This document shows, in pieces, positions 1-8,182 of a stretch of 64,000 nucleotides of DNA; position 1 is the first letter of the stretch; every line of letters starts with the position of its first letter. The DNA comes from Nesterenkonia ebinurensis (lineage in GTDB: Bacteria > Actinomycetota > Actinomycetes > Actinomycetales > Micrococcaceae), in assembly GCF_008711175.1 (NCBI RefSeq), contig NZ_VWNF01000045.1:1-64000 (forward strand), read 5' to 3'. The translations under genes and the position numbers were made by a program. The notes under the pieces were generated by a model. It saw nothing but the letters and a program-made list of their open reading frames with translations. It was not told the origin of the DNA and searched no databases.

Positions 1-75
1 CTCTCCTGTCACAGGATCGATCATCTCCTGCGGCAACTGCTCAGCTATGGATTCGGTGGTGGTGTCTTCAGACAT
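1..75 (-). CDS. Unknown protein, 5' end only
   Basis: Reading leftward from an ATG at 75-73, 25 codons stay open to the window edge and begin MSEDTTTESIAEQLPQEM. A purine-rich GGGA ribosome-binding site lies a few bases upstream. The visible part is acidic and shows no motif, so I cannot assign a family. Confidence 0.45.
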   Translation of the reverse strand, partial: MSEDTTTESIAEQLPQEMIDPVTGE

Positions 76-248
76 GATTCCCTTTCGGATCATGCCAAAC
101 CATTTCCACCGTTAATCAGACAGTCCCTCGAGGTATCTCTCGGTTCTCACCTGCTGACCATGGCTCCTTAGCCCGCGTCTGGAAGAACGGGGCTGATCCA
201 GGGTGAGGGTGTGCGCCTTTGGGCGATCGACGTGCGGATCGGCCCGGG

Positions 249-1115
249 TCAGGCAGCCAGGTTGCTGGAGGCTCGACGGTAGGCGTCGGGGGTGATGCCG
301 GTGGCGGTGCGGAAGTCACGGGTGAGGTGAGATTGATCGGTGTAGTCCAGGTCTGCGGCGATGGCAGCCAGGTCCTTGTCGGGCCGGGTCGCCAGGGCGA
401 GGGCGACCTCTTGGAGACGGATGCGACGGCTCAGCCACTTCGGCCCGTACCCCAGCGTGTCGATGCAGGCGCGCTGGATCGTCCGCTCACTCCGCGCGAA
501 GCGTTCGGCGAGGGTAGGACCGGTTCTGCGGTGGATGCGCTCGCGCAACTCACCCAGAACGTCGTTCGCAAGCAGTCCTGCCGGGGTCGGTGAGCGCTCG
601 GCGAGGACCAGCCCAATTGCCCGGTCTGCGATCCGTGCGCGTTCGGCGGGCTCTGAACCGATAGCGATGGTGCGCATGAGCGTATGCAGGCGCGAGTCGA
701 GTTTCGCGGTGAGCGGCACGGTGGCATCGGCTACTTGCGCGGGGATGAGGGCGCTGAGCACGGCAAGCCCTGCTGGTCGTAGCCGGATCGCGAACACCTG
801 CCCGGTGCCGTGGATAGTGCGTCGCCATGCGCGAGCGTGGACCCCGGTTACTACGAGCGGGGCGGGCACGTCGCCCTCCTCGACGGTCAGTGTCACAGCG
901 GGTAGGTCGATGATCGGCTGGTCCAGTTGTTCGCCCTCATCCAGCATCCACGAGACATACCAATACTGATCGACCACTGCCGACACAGCGGGGTCGGGGG
1001 TGATCCAACCTGCCGCATAACGTGCCAGCCGATCCGGGTAGAGCACACCGGATCGCTCTGAGGCAGCGATAGGGCGTTCCCGCGGTGCATCACCGGTGGC
1101 GGTCATAGCCTCCAT
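249..1115 (-). CDS. AraC-family transcriptional regulator
   Basis: A 288-residue protein. The N-terminal half (about residues 20-170) resembles the ligand-sensing domain of AraC proteins related to those annotated DUF6597. The C-terminal third carries the two helix-turn-helix units of the AraC DNA-binding domain; the segment around AAIAADLDYTDQSHLTRDFR is the signature second unit, followed by the usual G-x-TP-x-x-YR end. It is divergent from the DUF6157 gene, so it may control that gene or itself. The effector cannot be read from sequence. Confidence 0.9.
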   Translation of the reverse strand: MEAMTATGDAPRERPIAASERSGVLYPDRLARYAAGWITPDPAVSAVVDQYWYVSWMLDEGEQLDQPIIDLPAVTLTVEEGDVPAPLVVTGVHARAWRRTIHGTGQVFAIRLRPAGLAVLSALIPAQVADATVPLTAKLDSRLHTLMRTIAIGSEPAERARIADRAIGLVLAERSPTPAGLLANDVLGELRERIHRRTGPTLAERFARSERTIQRACIDTLGYGPKWLSRRIRLQEVALALATRPDKDLAAIAADLDYTDQSHLTRDFRTATGITPDAYRRASSNLAA

Positions 1116-1188
1116 TCTCTCAGGCAGCCGCGTTAATCTGTCGGTTTTTTGCTATTGCGGGTCTCTACCTCGGGGTGAAGGTGGAAGC

Positions 1189-1599
1189 ATGGGAAGCACG
1201 AACTACGCCGGCACGTTCATCCAGGTGGCAGACGATTGCCCGGTCGAGGCGGCCGAGCAGCCGCCTGTCGGCGGCAAGGCTCCGTCGGTGGCGGCGTTGC
1301 AGTACGCGCTCATCTCGGAGCATCCTTACGAGTTCACCAGCGACGATGTGCTGTTCGAGGTGCACGCGACCCGGCTCTCCATCCCCGCCGAGACACGAAC
1401 CGAGGCGCGCAAGGCATTCTTCGCCAAAGACCATGCGTGCCTGCGAGCCTCCCCGCTCGGCAAGCGGTACGGCTGGGGTATCCATCACGATGCCGACAGC
1501 CGTGTTGCTCTCGTACCGCTCGGATCCGACGAGTACCGATCGCTGGCCGCTGACCCCGCGGTGAAGCAGCTTAAAGCGATGCGCTCCAAGCGGGCCTGA
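1189..1599 (+). CDS. DUF6157 family protein
   Basis: A 136-residue cytosolic protein. I start it at the ATG at 1189, not at an in-frame ATG at 1096. Position 1189 follows an AAGGTGGA ribosome-binding site, and the family normally begins with a short (S/T)TNY-x-x-TFI-x-VA-x-DCP motif, which here directly follows the ATG. The 1096 start would also overlap the divergent AraC gene. The end has the family's GWGIHHD and SDEY segments. Its biochemical role is unknown. Confidence 0.85.
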   Translation: MGSTNYAGTFIQVADDCPVEAAEQPPVGGKAPSVAALQYALISEHPYEFTSDDVLFEVHATRLSIPAETRTEARKAFFAKDHACLRASPLGKRYGWGIHHDADSRVALVPLGSDEYRSLAADPAVKQLKAMRSKRA

Positions 1600-1630
1600 T
1601 CGAATCGCCCTCATACTCGCCGACTTTGTT

Positions 1631-1744
1631 CACCTGAACTGGCTCGCCGTTGCCCTGGCCGCCCTCGCACCATCGGGTTTCGGAGAGGCGCTGATTATCG
1701 GTGTGGTCATCGGCCTCGGTGTCTCAGCGGGCGTTCGGCTCTAG
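1631..1744 (+). pseudogene. Possible remnant of a small membrane protein (DUF1761-like)
   Basis: An open stretch of 37 codons reads HLNWLAVALAALAPSGFGEA and continues into a second hydrophobic, glycine-rich helix ending in a TAG. The NWLAV start resembles the first helix of DUF1761 membrane proteins, but no start codon or full-length frame exists. It may be a decayed gene or chance. The TAG abuts the operator of the next gene. Confidence 0.25.
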
Positions 1745-1760
1745 TTACGTTCTAACGTAA
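1745..1760. promoter_or_regulatory. Perfect 16-bp palindrome, probable operator of the winged-helix/secA2 operon
   Basis: TTACGTT-CT-AACGTAA is a perfect inverted repeat with a 2-bp centre, ending 10 bp before the ATG of the winged-helix regulator. Such placement fits an autoregulatory operator. That the downstream protein binds it is inference. Confidence 0.6.
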
Positions 1761-1770
1761 AATTGTAGGT

Positions 1771-2301
1771 ATGAGCGTTGGTGAGGATTTTGAGGCTCGA
1801 TTAAGTGCTCTCGAGCGGACCGTGGCTGAGCTGGTCGCCCAGGGAGCAGATGCCCAAGACCCCGGCGCAGGGGACAGCGACCCAAGTCTCGGTGAGGTGT
1901 TCTGGGCGTTGGAGGGGTTGCGGCATCGGGCCCCGGAAGGAGGGGCGGTGCTCTACACGGGTATCGTCGATCTCCCGCCGGGAGGGACGGTGCAGTGGCA
2001 GTACGGGCTGCCGGGTCCGGCGGTGTTCGAAGAAGATTGGGCGGAACAGGCGCCGATACTGGCTGCGCTGGGGCATCCGGTGCGACTGTCGATTCTGCAT
2101 GCGGTGCTGCACGGCACCACGAGTGCTGCCGGTCTGGTGGAGGAGTTGGACAGTGGAACCAGTGGTCAGATCTACCACCATCTGAAGGAACTCACCACAG
2201 CGGGCTGGCTCACCTCTGGCAAGCGCGGGATGTATGAGGTTCCCGATGCGCGGGTCGTGCCCCTGCTGGCGATCCTGGTAGCGGCGGGGACCCCGGGATG
2301 A
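1771..2301 (+). CDS. ArsR-like winged-helix transcriptional regulator
   Basis: A 176-residue protein. The C-terminal ~80 residues are an ArsR-type winged helix (ILAALGHPVRLSILHAVL, then YHHLKELTTAGWL before the wing). The N-terminal part has a short amphipathic, possibly coiled-coil helix (residues 5-28) and an unassigned middle domain. The stop overlaps the start of the SecA-like gene by four bases (ATGA), implying translational coupling. No metal-binding cysteine pair is visible, so it is probably not a metal sensor. Confidence 0.8.
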   Translation: MSVGEDFEARLSALERTVAELVAQGADAQDPGAGDSDPSLGEVFWALEGLRHRAPEGGAVLYTGIVDLPPGGTVQWQYGLPGPAVFEEDWAEQAPILAALGHPVRLSILHAVLHGTTSAAGLVEELDSGTSGQIYHHLKELTTAGWLTSGKRGMYEVPDARVVPLLAILVAAGTPG

Positions 2302-4634
2302 GGCGGTCGGTGCCGACCTGGGCGGCGAGGGTGTTGGGGCTTCCCGGAGCGGTGTCGTTCCGCCGGTTCGAGCCGCTGGTGCGCGATGCGGCAGAGCTAG
2401 CCGAGCAGGTGCATGACCTGGATAACGAGACTCTGCGCAGCGAGGTCCGCGCACTGCGGATGCAGACTGGAGACAAACGCCTTGATCGCGGCGTGACCGC
2501 TCGGTACTTGGCTTTGGCCAGGGAGGCTGCTGCACGCACAGTAGGTCTTCAGGCCTTCGATGAACAACTACTCGCGTGCTGCGCCCTGCTCTCAGGCCAC
2601 GCGGTGGAGATGGATACCGGGGAGGGCAAGACACTGGCAGGGGCTCTGGCTGCTGCCGGTCACGCCGTGGCGGGCAGGGGTGTGCATGTGATCTCGGTCA
2701 ACGACTATCTCGCCGAACGCGACGCGGCCTGGATGGCCCCGTTCGCTGACCTGCTGGGGGTCAGCGTGGGCTGGGTCGGCCAGCACACCCCATCGGAGGA
2801 ACGGGCAGCGGCGTATCGGTGCGATGTGGTCTATGCCCCGGTCAGCGAGATCGGTTTCGATGTGCTCCGCGACCGGTTTGCCCTCACGCCCCAGGAGCGG
2901 GTGGACCCGGTCTTCGATGTCGCGATCATCGACGAGGCCGACGCGGTGATGATCGATGAGGCGATGGTGCCCCTGGTGCTGGCAGGCACCTCGGATGACC
3001 AGGCCGAGGAGTTCAGTGAGGCCACCACCCTGGTGGAGGACCTGATCCCGGTTGAAGACTTCACCGTCGATGCCGATCACGCCACGGTGAGCCTCACTGA
3101 TGCCGGGCTGGACAGGCTCGAAGCACGATTGGGCGGAATCAACCTGTATGACGCGGAGAACATTCCTATGCTCACCAGGATCAATCTCGCCCTGCACGCA
3201 CGGGTACTGGTCCACCGGGACGTGGACTACCTTGTCACCGACGGGACCATCAAGCTGATCAACACCGCCCGCGGACGTATCGCGCACCTGCAACGCTGGC
3301 CCGATGGGCTTCACGCGGCACTGGAAGCGAAAGAACGCCTCGCGGTCTCGGCCCCCGGGGAGATTCTCGACACCATCACGATCCAGGACCTCATCCTGGG
3401 CTATGAGACCCGCTCCGGGATGAGCGGCACCATCACCGCCGTGGCCGAAGAACTCCTCGAGTTCTACGACCTCGCCGCAGGACGGGTGGAGCGCCACAAG
3501 TCCAACCGGCGCTTCGATGAACCCGACACCATTCTGCTCACTGAAGCGGAGAAGATTCAGGTTGTCATTGATGAGGTCACCGCCCGTCACCGCACCGGGC
3601 AGCCGGTGCTGGTGGGAACCCAGAGCGTGGCCGAGTCAGAAGACCTTGGAGCTCGGCTGCGTGCTGTCGGTATCGCAGCGCAGGTGCTCAACGCGAAGAA
3701 CGACGCCGAGGAAGCCGCAATCATCGCACGGGCAGGAGAGTTCACGGCGGTGACAATCTCTACCCAGATGTCCGGGCGCGGAACCGACATCTGCCTCGGC
3801 GGACCCGATGAGCGAGACCGCAACCGGGTGGTGGATGCCGGTGGGCTTGCGGTCATCGCCACCGGCCGGTACCCATCCCGACGTCTCGATGTCCAGCTTC
3901 GCGGACGTGCCGGACGGCAAGGCGACCCCGGGGTCAGCCACACCGTCCTCAGTTGCGATGACGACCTGGTGCAGATCAACGCGACACCAGCGATGCTCAC
4001 CCGGATCACCCGCCGCAAAGATGCCCTCACCCCGCGCCAACGGCAGCACATCATAGATGCATGCCAGGCGATCGCCGAAGGCCTCCGCACCGACCGCCAC
4101 CGCGCCACCTGGACCTACAACCGCGCCATCGCCGCCCAGCGCGCCACCGTCCTGGCCCACCGTGCCACGGCCATCCGCAGCCAAGCCGCAGATGAACGGC
4201 TGCACGAACTGATTCCGGAGCACATCGAAAGGCTCCAAGATTCCTGCGGGCCGGCACCGGTCGCTGCCACCGTACGAGACGCCGCCTTGTACTATCTCGA
4301 TGAGCACTGGGTGACACATCTGGCGCTGCTCCAGGAGATCCGCGACGGCATTCACCTCAGAGCACTGGCCGGGCAGAAGCCTTCCGATGAGTTCCACCGC
4401 ATCGCTCTTCGCGAGTTCCATGGCTTCTTCGGCCGTACCTACCGCGACGCTGCCGACTTCATCGAAACCCTCACCGCCGAGGACATCGGAGGCGACCTCG
4501 AAGCACTCGGCCTACGACGCCCTTCTGCCACCTGGACCTACATGATCACCGATGACCCCTTCGGCAGTCCCGGAGACCGATTCGCCCGCCACGTCGGGAG
4601 ATTCGTCCGATCCAGAACCCTGAGCCTCGAATAA
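2298..4634 (+). CDS. secA2: SecA2-like accessory preprotein translocase ATPase
   Basis: A 778-residue SecA homologue. Walker A is MDTGEGKTLAGAL (about residue 103), Walker B/DEAD is IIDEADAVMIDEA (about 210), and the second helicase domain has the SecA signature STQMSGRGTDICLGG (about 492). It lacks the C-terminal cysteine zinc tail of housekeeping SecA, and its length fits actinobacterial SecA2, which exports a small set of substrates. Its start overlaps the upstream regulator's stop, so the two form one operon. No substrate, SecY2 or glycoprotein gene is adjacent, which makes the dedicated regulator unusual. Confidence 0.85.
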   Translation: MRRSVPTWAARVLGLPGAVSFRRFEPLVRDAAELAEQVHDLDNETLRSEVRALRMQTGDKRLDRGVTARYLALAREAAARTVGLQAFDEQLLACCALLSGHAVEMDTGEGKTLAGALAAAGHAVAGRGVHVISVNDYLAERDAAWMAPFADLLGVSVGWVGQHTPSEERAAAYRCDVVYAPVSEIGFDVLRDRFALTPQERVDPVFDVAIIDEADAVMIDEAMVPLVLAGTSDDQAEEFSEATTLVEDLIPVEDFTVDADHATVSLTDAGLDRLEARLGGINLYDAENIPMLTRINLALHARVLVHRDVDYLVTDGTIKLINTARGRIAHLQRWPDGLHAALEAKERLAVSAPGEILDTITIQDLILGYETRSGMSGTITAVAEELLEFYDLAAGRVERHKSNRRFDEPDTILLTEAEKIQVVIDEVTARHRTGQPVLVGTQSVAESEDLGARLRAVGIAAQVLNAKNDAEEAAIIARAGEFTAVTISTQMSGRGTDICLGGPDERDRNRVVDAGGLAVIATGRYPSRRLDVQLRGRAGRQGDPGVSHTVLSCDDDLVQINATPAMLTRITRRKDALTPRQRQHIIDACQAIAEGLRTDRHRATWTYNRAIAAQRATVLAHRATAIRSQAADERLHELIPEHIERLQDSCGPAPVAATVRDAALYYLDEHWVTHLALLQEIRDGIHLRALAGQKPSDEFHRIALREFHGFFGRTYRDAADFIETLTAEDIGGDLEALGLRRPSATWTYMITDDPFGSPGDRFARHVGRFVRSRTLSLE

Positions 4635-4904
4635 CCCTCACCGAGAACCGGTAGTAGTGATCATCCTCAGCAGGACACCGAAGTTCACCAAAGTAGGAAA
4701 AAGCCACTCAGGACAGCACCACTTTCTTGTACCCATCACCTGGATCGAACCCCTCATGCAGACCAGATGAACTCGGTCAGCACGAAAGGGTCTGTGCGTA
4801 ATTCTGAACGGGCCCTCTGTTCAGTTGCGCCGCGAGTATGTCCTCCTTGGCGTGGCTTTCTTGTATCCGAAGTTCGCCCAGAGGTAGACCCTCAGACATG
4901 ACCA
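4635..4904. other. Intergenic spacer with a short hairpin
   Basis: No convincing gene here. An inverted repeat CTGAAC-N9-GTTCAG lies at 4804-4824 and could be an operator or a weak hairpin ahead of the DUF998 gene. I see no run of T typical of a terminator for secA2. Confidence 0.4.
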
Positions 4905-5564
4905 ATGGCACTGTTTCGCGACGGATACGGGTGCTGTGATGGCTTCATGCCTCTTACGAGTATCGAGGACTACCTCCTATGGATCGGAGCCATTGGGGCC
5001 AGCGGATTCCTCATCGTCGTTCTCATCGAAGGCTGGATAAGACCCGGTTACTCGCCCGTCCGCCACCCTGTGAGCGCGCTTGCGCTGAGCCGTCGCGGAT
5101 GGATCCAGATGGCGAACTTCGCGGTCGCGGGTATCGCGATCACTGTAGGAGCCATCGGTGTGCTCCTGCAGGGAATAGGCCTGATCTTCGCGCTGAGCAT
5201 CATGGTTTTCGGCGTTGGGCTGGCCTGTTCTGCGTTTTCTATGGACCCGAGTCGAGGCTATCCACCCGGCGCCCCGGCGGGCGACCCTGCCCAGCCGAGC
5301 TGGAATCACCGTCTTCACGATCTTGCAGGCGCAGTGGTGTTCTTCTCACTGCCGGTTGTTGCCTTGGTCGCGGTGTTCGCACTACCCGTGTGGTGGATGA
5401 AGCTCATTGCCGGTGCAACGGTCGCATGGCTGTGTGTGGCGATCCACTTTTGGGACAAGGCCTGGGAGAACGACTCTCCCCGAACTGGACTCGCCCAACG
5501 GGCCTTCATCGTTCCCGGGTGGTTGTGGCTTGCCTCGGTGTTTTCGGTTCTAGCCGCTGCGTAG
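4905..5564 (+). CDS. DUF998 family integral membrane protein
   Basis: About 205-219 residues with roughly six transmembrane helices. The layout matches DUF998: a first helix, then a loop with YSPVRHPVSALALSRRGWIQ, a helix pair, a conserved FSMDPSRGYPPG loop and an H-x-L-HD motif. The start is uncertain. The ATG at 4905 gives 219 residues; the ATG at 4947 (MPLTSIEDYLLW) begins close to the first helix and may be the true start. Function of the family is unknown. Confidence 0.8.
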   Translation: MALFRDGYGCCDGFMPLTSIEDYLLWIGAIGASGFLIVVLIEGWIRPGYSPVRHPVSALALSRRGWIQMANFAVAGIAITVGAIGVLLQGIGLIFALSIMVFGVGLACSAFSMDPSRGYPPGAPAGDPAQPSWNHRLHDLAGAVVFFSLPVVALVAVFALPVWWMKLIAGATVAWLCVAIHFWDKAWENDSPRTGLAQRAFIVPGWLWLASVFSVLAAA

Positions 5565-5729
5565 GGAGAGAACGTGCAGGGAAACCGGCAGCCCGATGGT
5601 CATCACCGCTAACATCACGCGCCTGGAAGCTGCCACAGCTACCGGGTGTACCAGGTGCACTCTGTCAGCAGTGTGCGGACCTGGCACTGTTCGTGGAGTT
5701 GAGACGACACCGGCGGGTGGTGAGGGACA

Positions 5730-6302
5730 TCACTCGAGGAACCGCAGCTCAAGGAGGGACTCCAGGCCTGGACGGACCACGCTGGCGTCCAGATGCTGGG
5801 TTGAAACCAGCACCGCCAACCCGTGCACTGCCCCCCACAGCGCCGCTGCCGTGGTTCGTACGTCGGTCTCGGCGGTCTCCTGCGGGAGGGCCGCGCGTAC
5901 CGTCTCGGCGAGAAACTCATCGTTTGCCTCGATCAATGGACCAGTCACGGGGTTGGGCTCTTTCGGGTTGCAGATCTCCGGGTCGAAGATGAGCTCGAAT
6001 AAGGGCCTATTTTCGCTGGCGAAGTCCACGTAGGCGAAGCTGGCAGCCAGGAGTCGCTGTTTCGGACTGCTTGTAGAGTCGCGGGCTGTGACCATCGCGG
6101 CGAGCAGATCTCGCAGTCCTCGCGCCGCAACCGATTTCAGCAGGCCCTGTCGGTCACCGAAGTGGTGGTATGGAGCGTTATGGCTCACACCGGCGCGCCG
6201 CGCAACCGCGCGCAGACTCAACGCCGAGGATCCCTCCTCGACCAGCAACGCGAGCGCTGCCTCTTCCAAGGCGACGGCAAGGTTTCCGTGGTGGTAGCTC
6301 AC
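5730..6302 (-). CDS. TetR-family transcriptional repressor
   Basis: A 190-residue protein if started at the GTG at 6302; an upstream TTG at 6323 would lie inside the first operator copy. The N-terminal helix-turn-helix follows the YHHGNL opening and includes ALSLRAVARRAGVSHNAPYHHF. The C-terminal part resembles the WHG-type TetR ligand domain, with AALWGAVHGLAVL near the end. It is divergent from the oxidoreductase gene with three probable operators between them, so it likely represses both. Confidence 0.88.
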   Translation of the reverse strand: MSYHHGNLAVALEEAALALLVEEGSSALSLRAVARRAGVSHNAPYHHFGDRQGLLKSVAARGLRDLLAAMVTARDSTSSPKQRLLAASFAYVDFASENRPLFELIFDPEICNPKEPNPVTGPLIEANDEFLAETVRAALPQETAETDVRTTAAALWGAVHGLAVLVSTQHLDASVVRPGLESLLELRFLE

Positions 6303-6309
6303 ATTCGAT

Positions 6310-6370
6310 CTTGACACAGACAAGATTCTACGCCTATCTTGGCATTGACAAGATACTTGACAATGTCAAG
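6310..6370. promoter_or_regulatory. Three-copy 15-bp TetR operator array
   Basis: A perfect palindrome CTTGACA-A-TGTCAAG lies at 6356-6370. CTTGGCATTGACAAG at 6338-6352 matches in six of seven arm pairs, and CTTGACACAGACAAG at 6310-6324 in five of seven. Centres are 28 and 18 bp apart. The array fills the divergent gap between the tetR and oxidoreductase genes, so one repressor could shut both promoters. Binding is inferred. Confidence 0.75.
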
Positions 6371-6399
6371 ATTCATGCTCTGAACACCTGGAGGAATCT

Positions 6400-6996
6400 A
6401 TGTCCACAGTTCTCGTCATTGATGGCCATCCGAATCCGGATAGCCTGAGTGCCGCTATCGCGCGCGCCTACGCTGACCATTGTGCCGATGCCCGACTGCT
6501 GGCCGTTCGGGACATGGACTTTGATGTGCACATGCGCTTCGGCTACACCCAGCGCATGCCGACCGAGCCCGATCTGGCCGACGCCCGTCGAGCGATCCGA
6601 GCTGCCCAGCACCTGGTGATCACAACCCCGGTGTGGTGGCGGTCCACCCCGGCGATGCTGAAGGGCTTCCTGGACCGGGCGCTGCTGCCGAAGGAGGATT
6701 ACCGATACACCAAGCGAGGTCTACCTGAGGGACTTCTGACCGGTCGCAGCGCACGAGTCTTTATCACTGCCGACACCCCGCGCGTACTGCAGGGCATGAT
6801 GCCGGATAGCCGCTTGCGCTCGCTCACCCGGGGCACCCTTGGTTTCTGCGGGTTCAAGCCTGTACGGGTGACTCGGTTTGCCCCGGTGAAGGGGTCGACG
6901 GCGCAGCGTCGCGATGAATGGCTTGCCACCGTTCGGCATCTGGCTGGCGAGGACGCCGCCCGGCTCACACCACAGGCCTCGTCGATGCCACAATGA
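6400..6996 (+). CDS. NAD(P)H-dependent oxidoreductase, flavodoxin-like fold (Flavodoxin_2)
   Basis: A 198-residue cytosolic protein of the KefF/MdaB/NQO-type quinone reductase superfamily. It opens with beta-1 and the flavin-phosphate loop (VLVIDGHPNPDSLSAAI). It has the conserved TTPVWWRSTPAMLKGFLDR segment around residues 75-95, which packs on the flavin, and a later G-x-CGFKP motif. An AGGA ribosome-binding site precedes the ATG. The likely role is two-electron reduction of quinones or other electrophiles under the divergent TetR protein. Confidence 0.88.
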   Translation: MSTVLVIDGHPNPDSLSAAIARAYADHCADARLLAVRDMDFDVHMRFGYTQRMPTEPDLADARRAIRAAQHLVITTPVWWRSTPAMLKGFLDRALLPKEDYRYTKRGLPEGLLTGRSARVFITADTPRVLQGMMPDSRLRSLTRGTLGFCGFKPVRVTRFAPVKGSTAQRRDEWLATVRHLAGEDAARLTPQASSMPQ

Positions 6997-7242
6997 GTCC
7001 ATCATCACGGCAGACGCCCTCTGTGTCCGTCTTCTAAGACCTCCGGTGCGTCCATGCTGGTGCAAAATACTGGATCTTACCGCCCCTGAGCTGCTCTTTC
7101 TGAGGCGCTCAGGTCGTCCACCCCCATCACGGAGGACGGTCAGGACCAGCCGACACTCACATGGTGGGAGTCCACCTTGGAGACTGTCTGCTGGCATGAC
7201 CGCAAGACGCAACTGCTGGTTGCACATGAAAAGGGGGCACCT

Positions 7243-7703
7243 ATGGAGTTCGGAAGCATTGAGCGTGAGGTCTACATCGAGGCCTCTGCGGAGGTCGTGT
7301 TCGAGGTGATCAGCAGTCCAGAGCACATCAGTCACTGGTGGAACGGTGCGGAGACCGAGCTCTCGGCCACGCCGGGTCAGGTCACCGAGGTGGCCTGGGG
7401 GAGGACACGAACGAGTCCTATATCCAGCGGATTACTGTTGTCGATGCTGAACCGCCTCACCGACTCTCGTTCCGATGGGTCTACGAGGACGCCGTAGCGA
7501 CACCCGCGAACTCGCTGCTGGTGACCTTCGAACTCGTCCCGTCCGGAGTGGGTACCCTGCTCCGCTTCACCGAGACCGGGTTCCGGGAGAAAGGATGGGA
7601 GATCGCGACCCTGGAGGCGAAGTACGCCGATCACTCGCGAGGCTGGGATACTTTCCTGGGCAACATCGTCGATTACGCCACCCGGCTGGCGTCGACGCCA
7701 TGA
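7243..7703 (+). pseudogene. SRPBCC (AHSA1-like) protein, frameshifted
   Basis: The first ~52 codons from the ATG at 7243 read FGSIEREVYIEASAEVVFEV and continue through ISHWWNG, typical of the AHSA1/SRPBCC ligand-binding fold. The frame is lost at a run of five G at 7397-7401. The rest (EDTNESYIQRITVVDAEPP onward, ending WDTFLGNIVDYA) continues in another frame to 7703. One missing G would explain it: either a mutation or a sequencing error. The end overlaps the next gene by ATGA, so this was a two-gene operon. Confidence 0.8.
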
Positions 7704-8037
7704 GCGTGGTGGTCGACGACGACCTCTGGTCAGCGGTCGGTGACCCGAGTGACGCCGGATACTCGACATCCTGACCGCCGAGAGCACCGGTACGGCCATG
7801 ACGCTCAGCGCACGTTTGCCGGTGACTCGACAGGCGGTGGCTAAGCATCTCATGGTCTTGCAGCGTGTGGGACTGGTGCACCCGGTGTCTGTCGGACGTG
7901 AACGGCGTTACCACATTGACCAAGCTCAACTTGCGCGCGCGATCGCCCAGCTCGCGGAGGTAGATACAGCCTGGGATGCGCGCCTTGGGCGGATCAAGCA
8001 GATCGCGGAGGCGATCCAGCGCGATCAGGCGACGTAG
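7700..8037 (+). pseudogene. ArsR-family regulator, frameshifted
   Basis: From the ATG at 7700 the frame reads MSVVVDDDLWSAVGDPS, then hits a stop. The expected continuation RRILDILTAESTGTAMTLS is in another frame starting near 7752 and runs through a clear ArsR helix-turn-helix (PVTRQAVAKHLMVLQRVGLV) to 8037. One missing base near 7749-7753 accounts for this. It overlaps the SRPBCC gene by four bases. ArsR plus AHSA1-domain pairs are common. Confidence 0.8.
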
Positions 8038-8182
8038 CTGATCGCCCGCAACCGAAAACGATGTGAGAGAAATAGGGGAATCGCCCTGAAGGTGGGTGGG
8101 ATCGCGACTCCCCATATGGAAGACAAAGATGCCACCCTTGAGTCGGATCAAGCAGTGCTTGAGTGGGGGAACCCAGTTGCGT

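Noticed and set aside
2592-3590. Long open frame antisense to secA2
   Set aside because: A high-GC shadow frame; the plus strand encodes clear SecA motifs through the whole stretch. Similar long antisense frames over nrdE, glpD and glpK were dropped for the same reason.
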